In this document: positions 8,749 to 15,899 of the stretch, piece by piece
How positions within the stretch are numbered: the first letter of the stretch is position 1
Layout of the letters: every line of letters begins with the position of its first letter
DNA from: an uncultured Flammeovirgaceae bacterium
GTDB lineage: Bacteria; Bacteroidota; Bacteroidia; Cytophagales; Cyclobacteriaceae
Length of the DNA: 64,000 nt
Direction of reading: 5' to 3'
Assembly (NCBI GenBank): GCA_937883755.1
Contig: CAKZYA010000004.1
Span: forward strand, 150,151 to 214,150
The notes under the pieces: generated by a model
Databases searched by the model: none
Seen by the model: only the letters and a program-made list of their open reading frames with translations
Told to the model about the DNA's origin: nothing
Translations under genes and position numbers: made by a program

Positions 8749-8848
8749 GTGTTCAAGTGTTTTTGTGTTCACAAAAGTTGAGTAGTTCCGAACACCCGAA
8801 CACCCGAACACCCGAACACCCGAACACCCGAACACCCGAACACCTAAG
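8749..8848. repeat. Seven perfect tandem copies of an 8-bp repeat with inverted copies upstream
   Basis: Positions 8788-8843 hold seven exact, uninterrupted copies of CCGAACAC. GTGTTC, the reverse complement of the core GAACAC, occurs at 8749-8754 and 8765-8770, so transcripts could fold the array back on these. The array lies between the divergent VOC and YvlD-like genes, where both promoters should be. Copy number of such an array may vary by slippage. A related, degraded tract is at 54369-54455. Confidence 0.9.
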
Positions 8849-8904
8849 ATTAAAACCATTTCCTGGTGTTACCGTACACTTTTCATGTCTAAACACCTAA
8901 TTCT

Positions 8905-9246
8905 ATGTCACTCATTGTAAAATGGTTGCTCTCCGCAATCGCCGTCATGATTACTGCCTACTTATTACCTGGTGTCAGTGTAGCAAGTTTTTGGGCAGCC
9001 CTGGTAGTAGCCGTTATTCTCGCGCTGTTTAATGCAGTACTAAAACCAATTTTAGTCATCCTTACTATTCCCATTACTATTCTCACGTTTGGGCTATTTC
9101 TACTGGTGATTAATGCAATTATCATTCTCATGACCGATGCGTTAATTGCTGGATTTGCTGTTAGTAACTTCTGGTGGGCTATCGCTTTCAGCTTGATTAT
9201 GGCGGTACTTGGCTCTCTTTTCAACGATATTGCTGAAAGAGTGTAG
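8905..9246 (+). CDS. Phage-holin-4-like / YvlD family membrane protein
   Basis: The 113-residue protein is almost entirely hydrophobic, with about four membrane segments (LIVKWLLSAIAVMITAYLLP, SFWAALVVAVILALFNAVLK, ILTIPITILTFGLFLLVINA, and NFWWAIAFSLIMAVLGSLF). The order and the central NAVLKPILVILTIPITILTFGLF are typical of the YvlD/Mycobacterial four-TM holin-like family. Despite the name, these are ordinary chromosomal inner-membrane proteins of unknown function and not a sign of prophage. It starts 61 bases after the tandem 8-bp repeat array and ends 15 bases before a large inverted repeat. Confidence 0.85.
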   Translation: MSLIVKWLLSAIAVMITAYLLPGVSVASFWAALVVAVILALFNAVLKPILVILTIPITILTFGLFLLVINAIIILMTDALIAGFAVSNFWWAIAFSLIMAVLGSLFNDIAERV

Positions 9247-9261
9247 ACTGAAGAAAATGGG

Positions 9262-9325
9262 TTGAAAGTTACAAGCTCCAAATTTGGGTAGCAGAAATCT
9301 TGCGACGGTCGCTTGTAACTTTCAA
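9262..9325. repeat. Perfect 15-bp inverted repeat, large stem-loop
   Basis: TTGAAAGTTACAAGC at 9262-9276 and its exact reverse complement at 9311-9325 flank a 34-base loop just after the YvlD-like gene. There is no T-run directly after either arm, so this is not a classic intrinsic terminator. It may serve as a 3' RNA-stabilising hairpin or be a small dispersed repeat element. Confidence 0.8.
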
Positions 9326-9344
9326 TCTGTAGCATTACTGTTTT

Positions 9345-9384
9345 TCTATCCGGTCTTCGGACTCCGGTTTCTGGTCTCCGTTTA
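9345..9384 (-). repeat. GGAGACC/CCGGA-rich short repeat tract
   Basis: On the minus strand this tract reads as variations on ACGGAGACC, AGAAACCGGA and GAAGACCGG. Similar words occur just after the coiled-coil gene at 11886-11904 and in the duplicated segment inside the helicase gene at 53054-53110. It may be one member of a short dispersed repeat family; alignment by eye only. Confidence 0.4.
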
Positions 9385-9390
9385 CATTAT

Positions 9391-9422
9391 TTTTGTCATT
9401 TACAATTAACTTTCTATCTTTG
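9391..9422 (+). promoter_or_regulatory. Bacteroidota-type promoter for the MATE leader
   Basis: TTTTG at 9391-9395 and TATCTTTG at 9415-9422 match the -33 (TTTG) and -7 (TAnnTTTG) elements of the Bacteroidota housekeeping promoter, with 19 bases between them. Transcription should begin around 9427-9432, roughly 145 bases before the MATE start codon and almost at the start of a 17-codon mini-ORF. Confidence 0.7.
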
Positions 9423-9429
9423 CGCCATC

Positions 9430-9483
9430 ATGAAAATGACACGAGCCATCATAGTGCCCTGTATCCCGGTCAATCACGGCTAG
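9430..9483 (+). CDS. Candidate 17-residue leader peptide upstream of the MATE transporter
   Basis: An ATG at 9430 opens a 17-codon frame, MKMTRAIIVPCIPVNHG, ending at TAG 9481-9483. It begins within a few bases of the predicted transcription start, so it would be nearly leaderless. It overlaps one weak hairpin (CCCT 9457-9460 with AGGG 9482-9485, and CCG 9466-9468 with CGG 9477-9479) and is followed by another (9488-9508). This arrangement recalls translation-dependent attenuators of resistance and transporter genes. It could equally be a chance frame. Confidence 0.35.
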   Translation: MKMTRAIIVPCIPVNHG

Positions 9484-9487
9484 GGAT

Positions 9488-9508
9488 CGCTACATTCTCT
9501 AAGTAGCG
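9488..9508 (+). promoter_or_regulatory. Hairpin in the MATE 5' leader
   Basis: CGCTAC (9488-9493) and GTAGCG (9503-9508) form a perfect 6-bp stem with a 9-base loop, 5 bases after the mini-ORF stop codon and 67 bases before the MATE start. No U-tract follows directly, so it is not a terminator by itself. Confidence 0.45.
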
Positions 9509-9575
9509 TGTGTTTTAGGACTTTACTGTCCGCATTTCTTCTAAATTTTTATTGGCATCTTTTCTCATTTCAATC

Positions 9576-10982
9576 ATGGCTCAGTATATCCGTCGAGTTA
9601 AATACTTATACTACAATCTCCGTATTGCTCTCAGTGGCTCGGAAACTAATTTTACGTCTGGCAGTATCCGCCGGGCTATCTTTCTGCTATCCGTTCCCAT
9701 GATTCTGGAAATGGTCATGGAATCCCTGTTCGCAGTAGTTGATATTTTCTTTGTGGGAAAGGTCAGTACCACGGCGGTGGCTACCGTAGGCCTCACCGAA
9801 TCCGTATTGACTATTATTTATTCGGTAGCCATTGGTCTTAGCATGGCAACTACTGCATTGGTAGCCCGTCGAGTAGGGGAGAAGAACCACCATAAGGCGG
9901 GAGATGCTGCATTTCAGGCGATTGCTTTAGCGGTTATTATCTCGCTAGTTATTGGTGTAGCTGGGGCAGTATTTGCCCGCGATATTCTTCGACTCATGGG
10001 AGGTGAACCTCAGTTGGTGGAGGATGGCTTTCTCTACACTCGTATTATGTTTTTGAGCAATACCAGCATCATGCTGCTATTTCTCATCAATGGTATCTTC
10101 CGGGGGGCTGGAAATGCCTCGCTGGCGATGAAGTCACTGTGGCTGGCTAATGGCTTAAACATTGTTCTTGATCCGATCTTCATTTTTGGCTTAGGGCCAA
10201 TCCCTGAGTTTGGTGTAGCTGGAGCAGCCATCGCGACTACTACCGGGCGTACTGTAGGAGTATTGTTTCAGTTGTACCACTTATTGAATGGTAAAACTAT
10301 TGTCAAAATCGGTTGGGACAATGTGGTGGTACGCGCCAAAACGTTGTTGAACCTACTTAAACTAGCTTCCGAAGGTATTAGTCAATTTTTAGTAGAATCA
10401 GCCAGTTGGATATTTTTGGTACGGATTATTTCGCTCTTCGGCAGTGAGGCATTAGCCGGCTACACCATTGCTATTCGTATCATTATTTTCTCTATACTAC
10501 CTTCCTGGGGACTGTCCAATGCGGCAGCTACGTTGGTTGGGCAAAACCTAGGGGCAGATCAGCCATTAAGGGCGGAGAAATCTGTCTGGAAGACAGCATA
10601 CTACAACTTTCTATTTCTGACAGTATTATCGCTGATATTCTATTTCGGTGCGTATCAGTTCGTTGGTATCTTTAGTGATGAACCCGAAGTAATTCAAACT
10701 GGGGTAGAGTCATTGCGGATTATCTGCCTAGGCTACGTCTTTCTTTCCTATGGGATGGTACTGGCGCAGTCATTTAATGGAGCAGGCGACACCCGAACAC
10801 CCTTGCTTATCAATGTTGGCTGCTACTGGTTGGTGCAGATTCCTTTGGCCTACGGAATGGCGGTTTGGCTGAATATGGGGCCTCAGGGAGTGTACATCGC
10901 TATAGCTATTGCATTTTCATTGGCAGCAGTGGTGAGCGTAATCCTGTTCCAACGAGGGAATTGGAAGTTGGTAAAAGTGTAA
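9576..10982 (+). CDS. MATE family multidrug/cation efflux transporter
   Basis: The 468-residue protein has the twelve hydrophobic segments and two-fold repeat of MATE transporters, starting at IRRAIFLLSVPMILEMVMESLFAVVDIFFVGK. VGLTESVLTIIYSVAIGLSMATTALVARRVGE and QSFNGAGDTRTPLLINVG are characteristic. It would export cationic drugs or metabolites from the inner membrane using a sodium or proton gradient. The ATG at 9576 is preferred over an in-frame TTG at 9552. The gene has a long 5' leader with its own promoter, mini-ORF and hairpin, which suggests regulated expression. It ends 35 bases before a 42-bp palindrome. Confidence 0.93.
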   Translation: MAQYIRRVKYLYYNLRIALSGSETNFTSGSIRRAIFLLSVPMILEMVMESLFAVVDIFFVGKVSTTAVATVGLTESVLTIIYSVAIGLSMATTALVARRVGEKNHHKAGDAAFQAIALAVIISLVIGVAGAVFARDILRLMGGEPQLVEDGFLYTRIMFLSNTSIMLLFLINGIFRGAGNASLAMKSLWLANGLNIVLDPIFIFGLGPIPEFGVAGAAIATTTGRTVGVLFQLYHLLNGKTIVKIGWDNVVVRAKTLLNLLKLASEGISQFLVESASWIFLVRIISLFGSEALAGYTIAIRIIIFSILPSWGLSNAAATLVGQNLGADQPLRAEKSVWKTAYYNFLFLTVLSLIFYFGAYQFVGIFSDEPEVIQTGVESLRIICLGYVFLSYGMVLAQSFNGAGDTRTPLLINVGCYWLVQIPLAYGMAVWLNMGPQGVYIAIAIAFSLAAVVSVILFQRGNWKLVKV

Positions 10983-11017
10983 AATACTCTAGCAATATTT
11001 TGATGAGTAATTACGAA

Positions 11018-11059
11018 GAATGGTATAATTTGACAATTAATTGTTAGATTATACCATTC
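11018..11059. repeat. 42-bp near-perfect palindrome between the MATE gene and the next gene
   Basis: GAATGGTATAAT (11018-11029) is matched exactly by ATTATACCATTC (11048-11059), and the centre ACAATTAATTGT (11033-11044) is itself palindromic. The three remaining pairs are one T-A and two G-T wobbles, so RNA could form a 21-bp hairpin with almost no loop. No T-run follows. It may be a bidirectional terminator-like hairpin, a dimeric operator for the following gene, or a small mobile palindrome. Confidence 0.85.
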
Positions 11060-11079
11060 AAAACTAAATATGAAATATT

Positions 11080-11880
11080 ATGCGTAATTCTACTAGATTA
11101 ATGTTGGTGTATTTATTGGTGTTAATGGTACAAATCGGCCATGCCCAGTTCTTACAACCTGTTGAAAAAAAGATCAATATTGACGAAAAAGTGACCCCGG
11201 CTTGGGTGTTGGCGGTAAGTGCCGATAAAGAGGCATTGGCAGAAAGTATTATTGATTATACTAAAGAGGAAGTTGGGGTGAAGCTGAAGAAAGGGAAAAA
11301 CGGGTTGCTAATGGCCAAGGAAATAAAGGTACCAAGTACCACCATCTACACCGGAGACCTAAAGGTATTACTTTCTACAGTAAGCAACCAGACTCAGGTA
11401 GCAGTAGCATTTATGCCAGGTTACGATATAGCCTTAAATTCTGAAGATTACCCTAATGAGATGGAACGGCTTCGTCAGTATACTCGAAAAATGGTGAAGT
11501 ATCATATGGTGAGTGTGCTTCAAGAAAAAATTGAGGAAGATGAAGGTCGTTTGCGTGATCTTGAAACGTCGCTAAAGAAGAATCGGCGTGAATACCAAAA
11601 ACTAGATAAGCGGACTAGCAAGATGCAGAAGAAGATGGGTTCTGATAAGACCGAAGAGCATGAAAAGTTTGAGCTAGAAAATGGGCACACTGCCGCTGTA
11701 AATCGTATGTCTACCTTAACTGAAGCTCGGGGCGAGTTAGAGGAAGAAATCGCTAAAATGAACGAGAAAGTACAGGTGAGTCAGGAAGAAATCAATGATA
11801 TTGAAAACCAGTTCGTAGAACGAAAAGCAACAGTGAGAACGGAAGAAGTTGAATCGGAAGAAGAGAAATATAAACCATAA
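11080..11880 (+). CDS. Secreted coiled-coil protein of unknown function
   Basis: The 266-residue protein starts with a signal peptide ending GHAQ (about residue 22). A compact domain follows (residues 25-130), with PAWVLAVSADKEALAESIIDYTKEEVG and a conserved-looking LLMAKEIKVPSTTIYTGDLK. After about residue 145, nearly all residues are charged heptad-like sequence (EDEGRLRDLETSLKKNRREYQKLDK and similar), so a long periplasmic coiled coil is likely. The tail is very acidic. No family was recognised. It stands alone between a palindrome and a convergent gene. Confidence 0.7.
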   Translation: MRNSTRLMLVYLLVLMVQIGHAQFLQPVEKKINIDEKVTPAWVLAVSADKEALAESIIDYTKEEVGVKLKKGKNGLLMAKEIKVPSTTIYTGDLKVLLSTVSNQTQVAVAFMPGYDIALNSEDYPNEMERLRQYTRKMVKYHMVSVLQEKIEEDEGRLRDLETSLKKNRREYQKLDKRTSKMQKKMGSDKTEEHEKFELENGHTAAVNRMSTLTEARGELEEEIAKMNEKVQVSQEEINDIENQFVERKATVRTEEVESEEEKYKP

Positions 11881-11986
11881 CCATAGACGAAGACCGGAAA
11901 CGAGCAAATGGAAAACAGTAAAATGTACGCTTACAGATAGTAGGCGCGTTACAAATGCATCTGAGAGGTAAAGAGATTAACAATAG

Positions 11987-12358
11987 CTATAACTTGAGGG
12001 ATAGGTAGTAAGCCAGCCAGTCTCCACCTTCCACGTAGGCTAAATCCTTCACATTTTCATCAAATTTTAGATAAGTGTAGAACTGATATTCAGCTAAGTA
12101 AACAAAGCGATAGAGTTGTTCTCCTACTCCTTCTAACTCGTGCAAAGCTGGTAAAGCTGCTTCGCTGACCCGGTAGACATCTCCCACTACCGAAGAGCCA
12201 GCTTGGGCAATCATATAGGGATACCACTGCTGATAGTCATATAGGGCGTAACCAGATAGGCGATACTTCTCTGCTACCAACTCACTATCTGACAAATAGT
12301 GAGCATACATTCCCCCTCGGCGCAGGGTTCCGTAAACGAAGATATCATAAACGTTCAT
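11987..12358 (-). CDS. Gamma-glutamylcyclotransferase (GGCT/AIG2) family protein
   Basis: The 123-residue protein opens with DIFVYGTLRRGG, the family glycine-rich YGTL signature that binds the gamma-glutamyl group, and has HELEGV around residue 73, where the catalytic glutamate sits in this fold. Family members cleave gamma-glutamyl amino acids or glutathione fragments to 5-oxoproline. Many bacterial ones have unknown substrates. It is cytoplasmic and appears to be a single gene, divergent from the diacylglycerol-kinase-like gene 86 bases away. Confidence 0.87.
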   Translation of the reverse strand: MNVYDIFVYGTLRRGGMYAHYLSDSELVAEKYRLSGYALYDYQQWYPYMIAQAGSSVVGDVYRVSEAALPALHELEGVGEQLYRFVYLAEYQFYTYLKFDENVKDLAYVEGGDWLAYYLSLKL

Positions 12359-12444
12359 TTCTTTGGTTTTCAGACGCCTAAGTGTTTTTATTTCTCAAAA
12401 CATTCCCTGCCTAGTTTACGATATACTAGGGAGAAAAGAGAATC

Positions 12445-13329
12445 ATGCTGGCAAAAAAGAAGTGCGTATTCATCGTTAACCCAATTTCAGGAATAGGAAA
12501 ACAAAAGGATATTCCGTTGTTGCTAAAGCATTATCTTAATGCCAGCTGCTTTGAGTATGGCGTGGTCTTTACCGAGTATCCCGGTCATGCTACTGAGATT
12601 GGAGAAACCTATTGCGACCAAGTTGATTACGTGATTGCCGTCGGGGGAGATGGAACCATCAACGAAACTGCCCGGGCACTACTAGGTAGTAATGCTGCAT
12701 TAGGAATTATTCCTCTCGGATCAGGGAACGGCTTTGCTCGTCATTTGAATATTTCTACTAATCCAACCCGAGCTATCAAACAACTGAATGAATCTCAGGA
12801 ATCGTTATTAGATGTAGGTTTTCTTAATGGTCATCCATTCTTCAATGTATCGGGTACTGGGTTTGATGCTTTAATTAGTAAGAAGTTTGCTGATCAAACC
12901 CAGCGGGGTTACGCTACGTACATTCGTTGCGTATGGGAAGAAATCACTAACTATCAGCCCCGAACGTATCGTTACCAATTAGATGGTGAGGAAGTGGAGG
13001 ACTCTTTCTTTCTGATTGCTTTTGCCAATAGTGAGCAGTACGGAAACAATGCAGTTATTGCTCCTCAAGCTCAGACTAACGATGGTCTTCTTGATATTGT
13101 ATTTGTACGACCCTTTCCGCCTGCTTACGTTATTACATTTACGCTGCTAGCATTTACCCGACAGATTCATCTTTCACCCTATGTAGAAATTGTACAAGCT
13201 AATCAGTTTGAGATACAGCAACTCAATGACTCACTTATTCATATTGACGGAGAGTACGTTGAGACTACTGATAACACCCTAAGTATCTCGTTGCGCCCAC
13301 AAAATTTGAAGGTGTTACGACCTGCTTAG
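12445..13329 (+). CDS. Diacylglycerol/sphingosine kinase family lipid kinase (DAGK_cat, YegS-like)
   Basis: The 294-residue protein has the nucleotide-binding motif VGGDGTINETA near residue 71 and PLGSGNGFARHL near residue 95, both hallmarks of the DAGK catalytic domain. FNVSGTGFDA and DGLLDIVFVRPF mark the C-terminal beta-sandwich, and HIDGEYVE the end. It should phosphorylate a lipid such as diacylglycerol or a sphingoid base, using ATP at the inner face of the membrane. Bacteroidota make sphingolipids, so a sphingosine-like substrate is possible but not shown. Confidence 0.9.
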   Translation: MLAKKKCVFIVNPISGIGKQKDIPLLLKHYLNASCFEYGVVFTEYPGHATEIGETYCDQVDYVIAVGGDGTINETARALLGSNAALGIIPLGSGNGFARHLNISTNPTRAIKQLNESQESLLDVGFLNGHPFFNVSGTGFDALISKKFADQTQRGYATYIRCVWEEITNYQPRTYRYQLDGEEVEDSFFLIAFANSEQYGNNAVIAPQAQTNDGLLDIVFVRPFPPAYVITFTLLAFTRQIHLSPYVEIVQANQFEIQQLNDSLIHIDGEYVETTDNTLSISLRPQNLKVLRPA

Positions 13330-13389
13330 ACCCAGGTTATTCTAAGCCTAGGGCAAATGAAAATTATTTCTTGGTTGTGTCTACTCTGC

Positions 13390-14565
13390 TTAAACAGTTT
13401 CGTCCACTATAGTGCGGATGACATTATCTAACTCATTGACAGCAGTTTCCAGACAATCTAAGTAATGGAGATAATTGTCATCTCTCTCTCTTAAAAGGAT
13501 ACATAACCCTGCAATCGTAGCCACTGGGCGGCGTACTTCGTGCGACTGGCGCCAAGCAATCTTTCGGAGCTTCTCATTTTGTTCTTGCAGTTTTAGCGAG
13601 GCTCGTTTTCGCTTATCAATATTTGTGGTGTTGAAACTAACGCCAATAATCTCGTTACGTTGATCGTAGATTGGAGAGTGAGTAACATCCATCCAAATAC
13701 TTGTACTGTTAGGTATTGGCACTTCAATCTCCTGCTTTACAATATCTCCTTCAAGAGCCTTATTGAGATCTTGATGGAAAGTGTCTCGGTACCCATCCAT
13801 TGAGTAATCGAATACACTTTGCCCAACCTCTAAGTCTTCATTGAAAATGACTTTTACAATCTTGCGAGCTACATTATTAAAGGCAACTATAGAGAAGCTT
13901 CTATCCAAAATGATATTATAATCAGTAGTGCTATTAAACACTGCTTGAAATTTATATTGCGTTTCTTTTAGTTTCTTGATGTGGTTAATAAGGCTCTGGC
14001 TGATAGGGCGGTAGATGTAGCGTACTTCCATAACGAGTACTATCATGGAAAGTAGTGCCAAGATAATTTCCATTATTACAATAAAGTGAAGCTTCTCATC
14101 AGAGTTTCGCTCCAGGCTTTTTACCACTATTTCCATTCCAGCTAAGAATTCAATCTGATTCTCGTAAAGTTGCCATCTACTTGATTCAGTTATTGAGGGA
14201 TTCTTTAAAAAATCCTCGACAAAAAGAACATTAGCACTTATCTGTTCAAGATTGTGTAAAGCGGTGAGATCAGAAAGTTTGTGAATGCCTAAGTCAGGAT
14301 TGCCTTCAAGTAATCCATAATGTACCTCACCCCACTTTTGAAATAGATTGTGCAGACAATCTAAGTTGGTCTGCCCATCAGCAAATCGCTCAAACTCCAG
14401 GCTGATTTGTTGCGAAAGCGTACGTTGCCTACCAGAAAGGTTGATGGTTTGAGCATCTTCATCCTTTTTAAACAGCCAGTATTGCACAAATACCTGGTTC
14501 ACCACTAGCAGCATTACCGCTAATAGAATACCCAAAGTATACTGCCGCTTAAGTTTTTGGTTCAT
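13390..14565 (-). CDS. Membrane sensor protein with PilJ-like, PAS and isolated HisKA-like regions, no ATPase domain
   Basis: The 391-residue protein has TM1 (TLGILLAVMLLVVNQVFVQYWLF), a periplasmic four-helix region with LSGRQRTLSQQISLE typical of PilJ-type sensors, TM2 (about residues 160-185, IVIMEIILALLSMIVLVMEV), a PAS domain (about 205-325, ending with a PAC-like TTNIDKRKRASLKL) and a dimerisation-like helix pair containing WRQSHEVRRPVATIAGL. The His of that H-box is present, but the protein stops about 45 residues later and has no N, G1 or G2 boxes. It cannot bind ATP as a normal kinase. The ORF ends cleanly at a stop and the next bases do not encode an ATPase domain. It may be phosphorylated in trans or work as a scaffold. 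Confidence 0.8.
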   Translation of the reverse strand: MNQKLKRQYTLGILLAVMLLVVNQVFVQYWLFKKDEDAQTINLSGRQRTLSQQISLEFERFADGQTNLDCLHNLFQKWGEVHYGLLEGNPDLGIHKLSDLTALHNLEQISANVLFVEDFLKNPSITESSRWQLYENQIEFLAGMEIVVKSLERNSDEKLHFIVIMEIILALLSMIVLVMEVRYIYRPISQSLINHIKKLKETQYKFQAVFNSTTDYNIILDRSFSIVAFNNVARKIVKVIFNEDLEVGQSVFDYSMDGYRDTFHQDLNKALEGDIVKQEIEVPIPNSTSIWMDVTHSPIYDQRNEIIGVSFNTTNIDKRKRASLKLQEQNEKLRKIAWRQSHEVRRPVATIAGLCILLRERDDNYLHYLDCLETAVNELDNVIRTIVDETV

Positions 14566-15050
14566 AACTAGGCAGAGATTTAAAAGCGTTGTTCTTGATA
14601 CTACTTACTTAAAAACGGAACTAAGAAGAGGGTGCAGATACTTTTCTTTTTAATAGATTAATCTACTATTATACTAAATAAAACGGGTGTTTTGGTTGCG
14701 TAAATATTGGATGTAATGTAATCCTGAACAATACAGAAAAAGAATTATTAACGTGCCCATAATTAACCATTTGGTAACAATATCTTAATGAAGAGATAAC
14801 ACCTTCGTCGCTGACGATTAGGTTATTTGCATAACCAATCACCGTTGCATTTGATATACTTATCATACCTCTGCAACTTTTGCCAAAATAGACTAAGCCT
14901 CCTTCGTTTAGTTCTCAATATTCTTCACTCCTTTCCGCTAGCCTCTATTCTATTAACACTAAACTTTATTCATCATGATGACTCGATTTAACCCTGCCCA
15001 GATGATGGTTAGTAACCTGCTTTATATAGTTCAATTTAAACTAGTACGAT
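14566..15050. other. 485-bp intergenic region, divergent promoters expected
   Basis: The stretch separates two divergent genes and is A/T-rich. It includes an ATG-initiated frame at 14975-15124 (49 codons) that overlaps the phosphoesterase start in another frame, and a 65-codon minus-strand frame; neither resembles a protein. No strong hairpin or repeat was found by eye. Confidence 0.4.
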
Positions 15051-15899
15051 ATGTCCAAAAAGCGATCAGTCGAGGTAGCAGTTATCTCCGACGTACATTT
15101 GGGTACCTACGGATGCCGCGCTAAAGAACTGCTGAAGTATCTCAAAAGTATTAAGCCAGAAACACTCGTCTTAAACGGCGATATTATTGATATCTGGCAA
15201 TTCAGTAAGCGTTACTGGCCCAGTTCTCACATGCGAATTGTGAAGCAAATCTTTGGTATGGCGGCCAAAGGTATAGATATTTACTATATCACCGGAAACC
15301 ACGATGAGATGCTGCGAAAGTTTGAAGGCTTTACGATGGGTTCTTTGAAAATTGTAAATAGGGTGGTGCTGGAACTTGACGATAAGAAAGCCTGGATATT
15401 TCATGGTGATGTATTTGATATTACCATGAAGTATTCAAAATGGCTAGCCAAACTAGGAGCCATAGGTTACGATACACTGATCTTACTCAATGCCTTCGTC
15501 AATTTTGTTAGAGAGAAATTCGGTATGGGTCGGGTTTCTTTTAGCAAAAAAATCAAGAACCGAGTGAAGGGAGCTGTGAAGTTCATTGATGACTTTGAGA
15601 ATACTGCTGCTGAAATTGCCATTAACAACGAGTACGACTACGTTATTTGTGGTCATATTCATAATCCTGAAATAAAGACGGTTAGAGATAATCAGGGTAG
15701 CGTAGTTTACCTCAACAGTGGCGATTGGATTGAGAACCTTACAGCTCTAGAGTACAATAAAAAAAAATGGTCACTCTATCGTTTCTCAGATGATGCTTTA
15801 CTCAACGACGATGAAGCCAGCGAAGAGGAAGAAGAAAACCTGGATGTAGGCGTACTTTATAAAAACCTGGTTGAGGAGTTTCGTTTAACTAAACCATGA
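15051..15899 (+). CDS. LpxH-like calcineurin-type metallophosphoesterase
   Basis: The 282-residue protein has all five metallophosphoesterase motifs in order: ISDVHLG (residues 12-18), NGDIIDIW, GNHDEML, IFHGDVFD and CGHIHNPE. Their Asp, Asn and His residues bind a two-metal centre. The best-known close family is UDP-2,3-diacylglucosamine diphosphatase (LpxH/LpxH2) of lipid A synthesis, and Bacteroidota carry several paralogues of this type, so the substrate is uncertain. The acidic C-terminus (DDEASEEEEENLDVG) is unusual. The stop overlaps the start of the next glycosyltransferase gene by 4 bases, which suggests both modify an envelope lipid or glycan. Confidence 0.88.
   Translation: MSKKRSVEVAVISDVHLGTYGCRAKELLKYLKSIKPETLVLNGDIIDIWQFSKRYWPSSHMRIVKQIFGMAAKGIDIYYITGNHDEMLRKFEGFTMGSLKIVNRVVLELDDKKAWIFHGDVFDITMKYSKWLAKLGAIGYDTLILLNAFVNFVREKFGMGRVSFSKKIKNRVKGAVKFIDDFENTAAEIAINNEYDYVICGHIHNPEIKTVRDNQGSVVYLNSGDWIENLTALEYNKKKWSLYRFSDDALLNDDEASEEEEENLDVGVLYKNLVEEFRLTKP

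Noticed and set aside
8788..8843. Short CRISPR-like array
   Set aside because: The repeat unit is only 8 bp, with no spacers and no cas genes in the window.
8905..9246. Prophage remnant because of the holin-like gene
   Set aside because: The YvlD/four-TM family is an ordinary chromosomal membrane protein and no phage genes are nearby.
14975..15124. 49-codon frame upstream of the phosphoesterase gene
   Set aside because: It overlaps the true gene in another frame and shows no protein-like features beyond an open frame; may be a leader but support is lacking.
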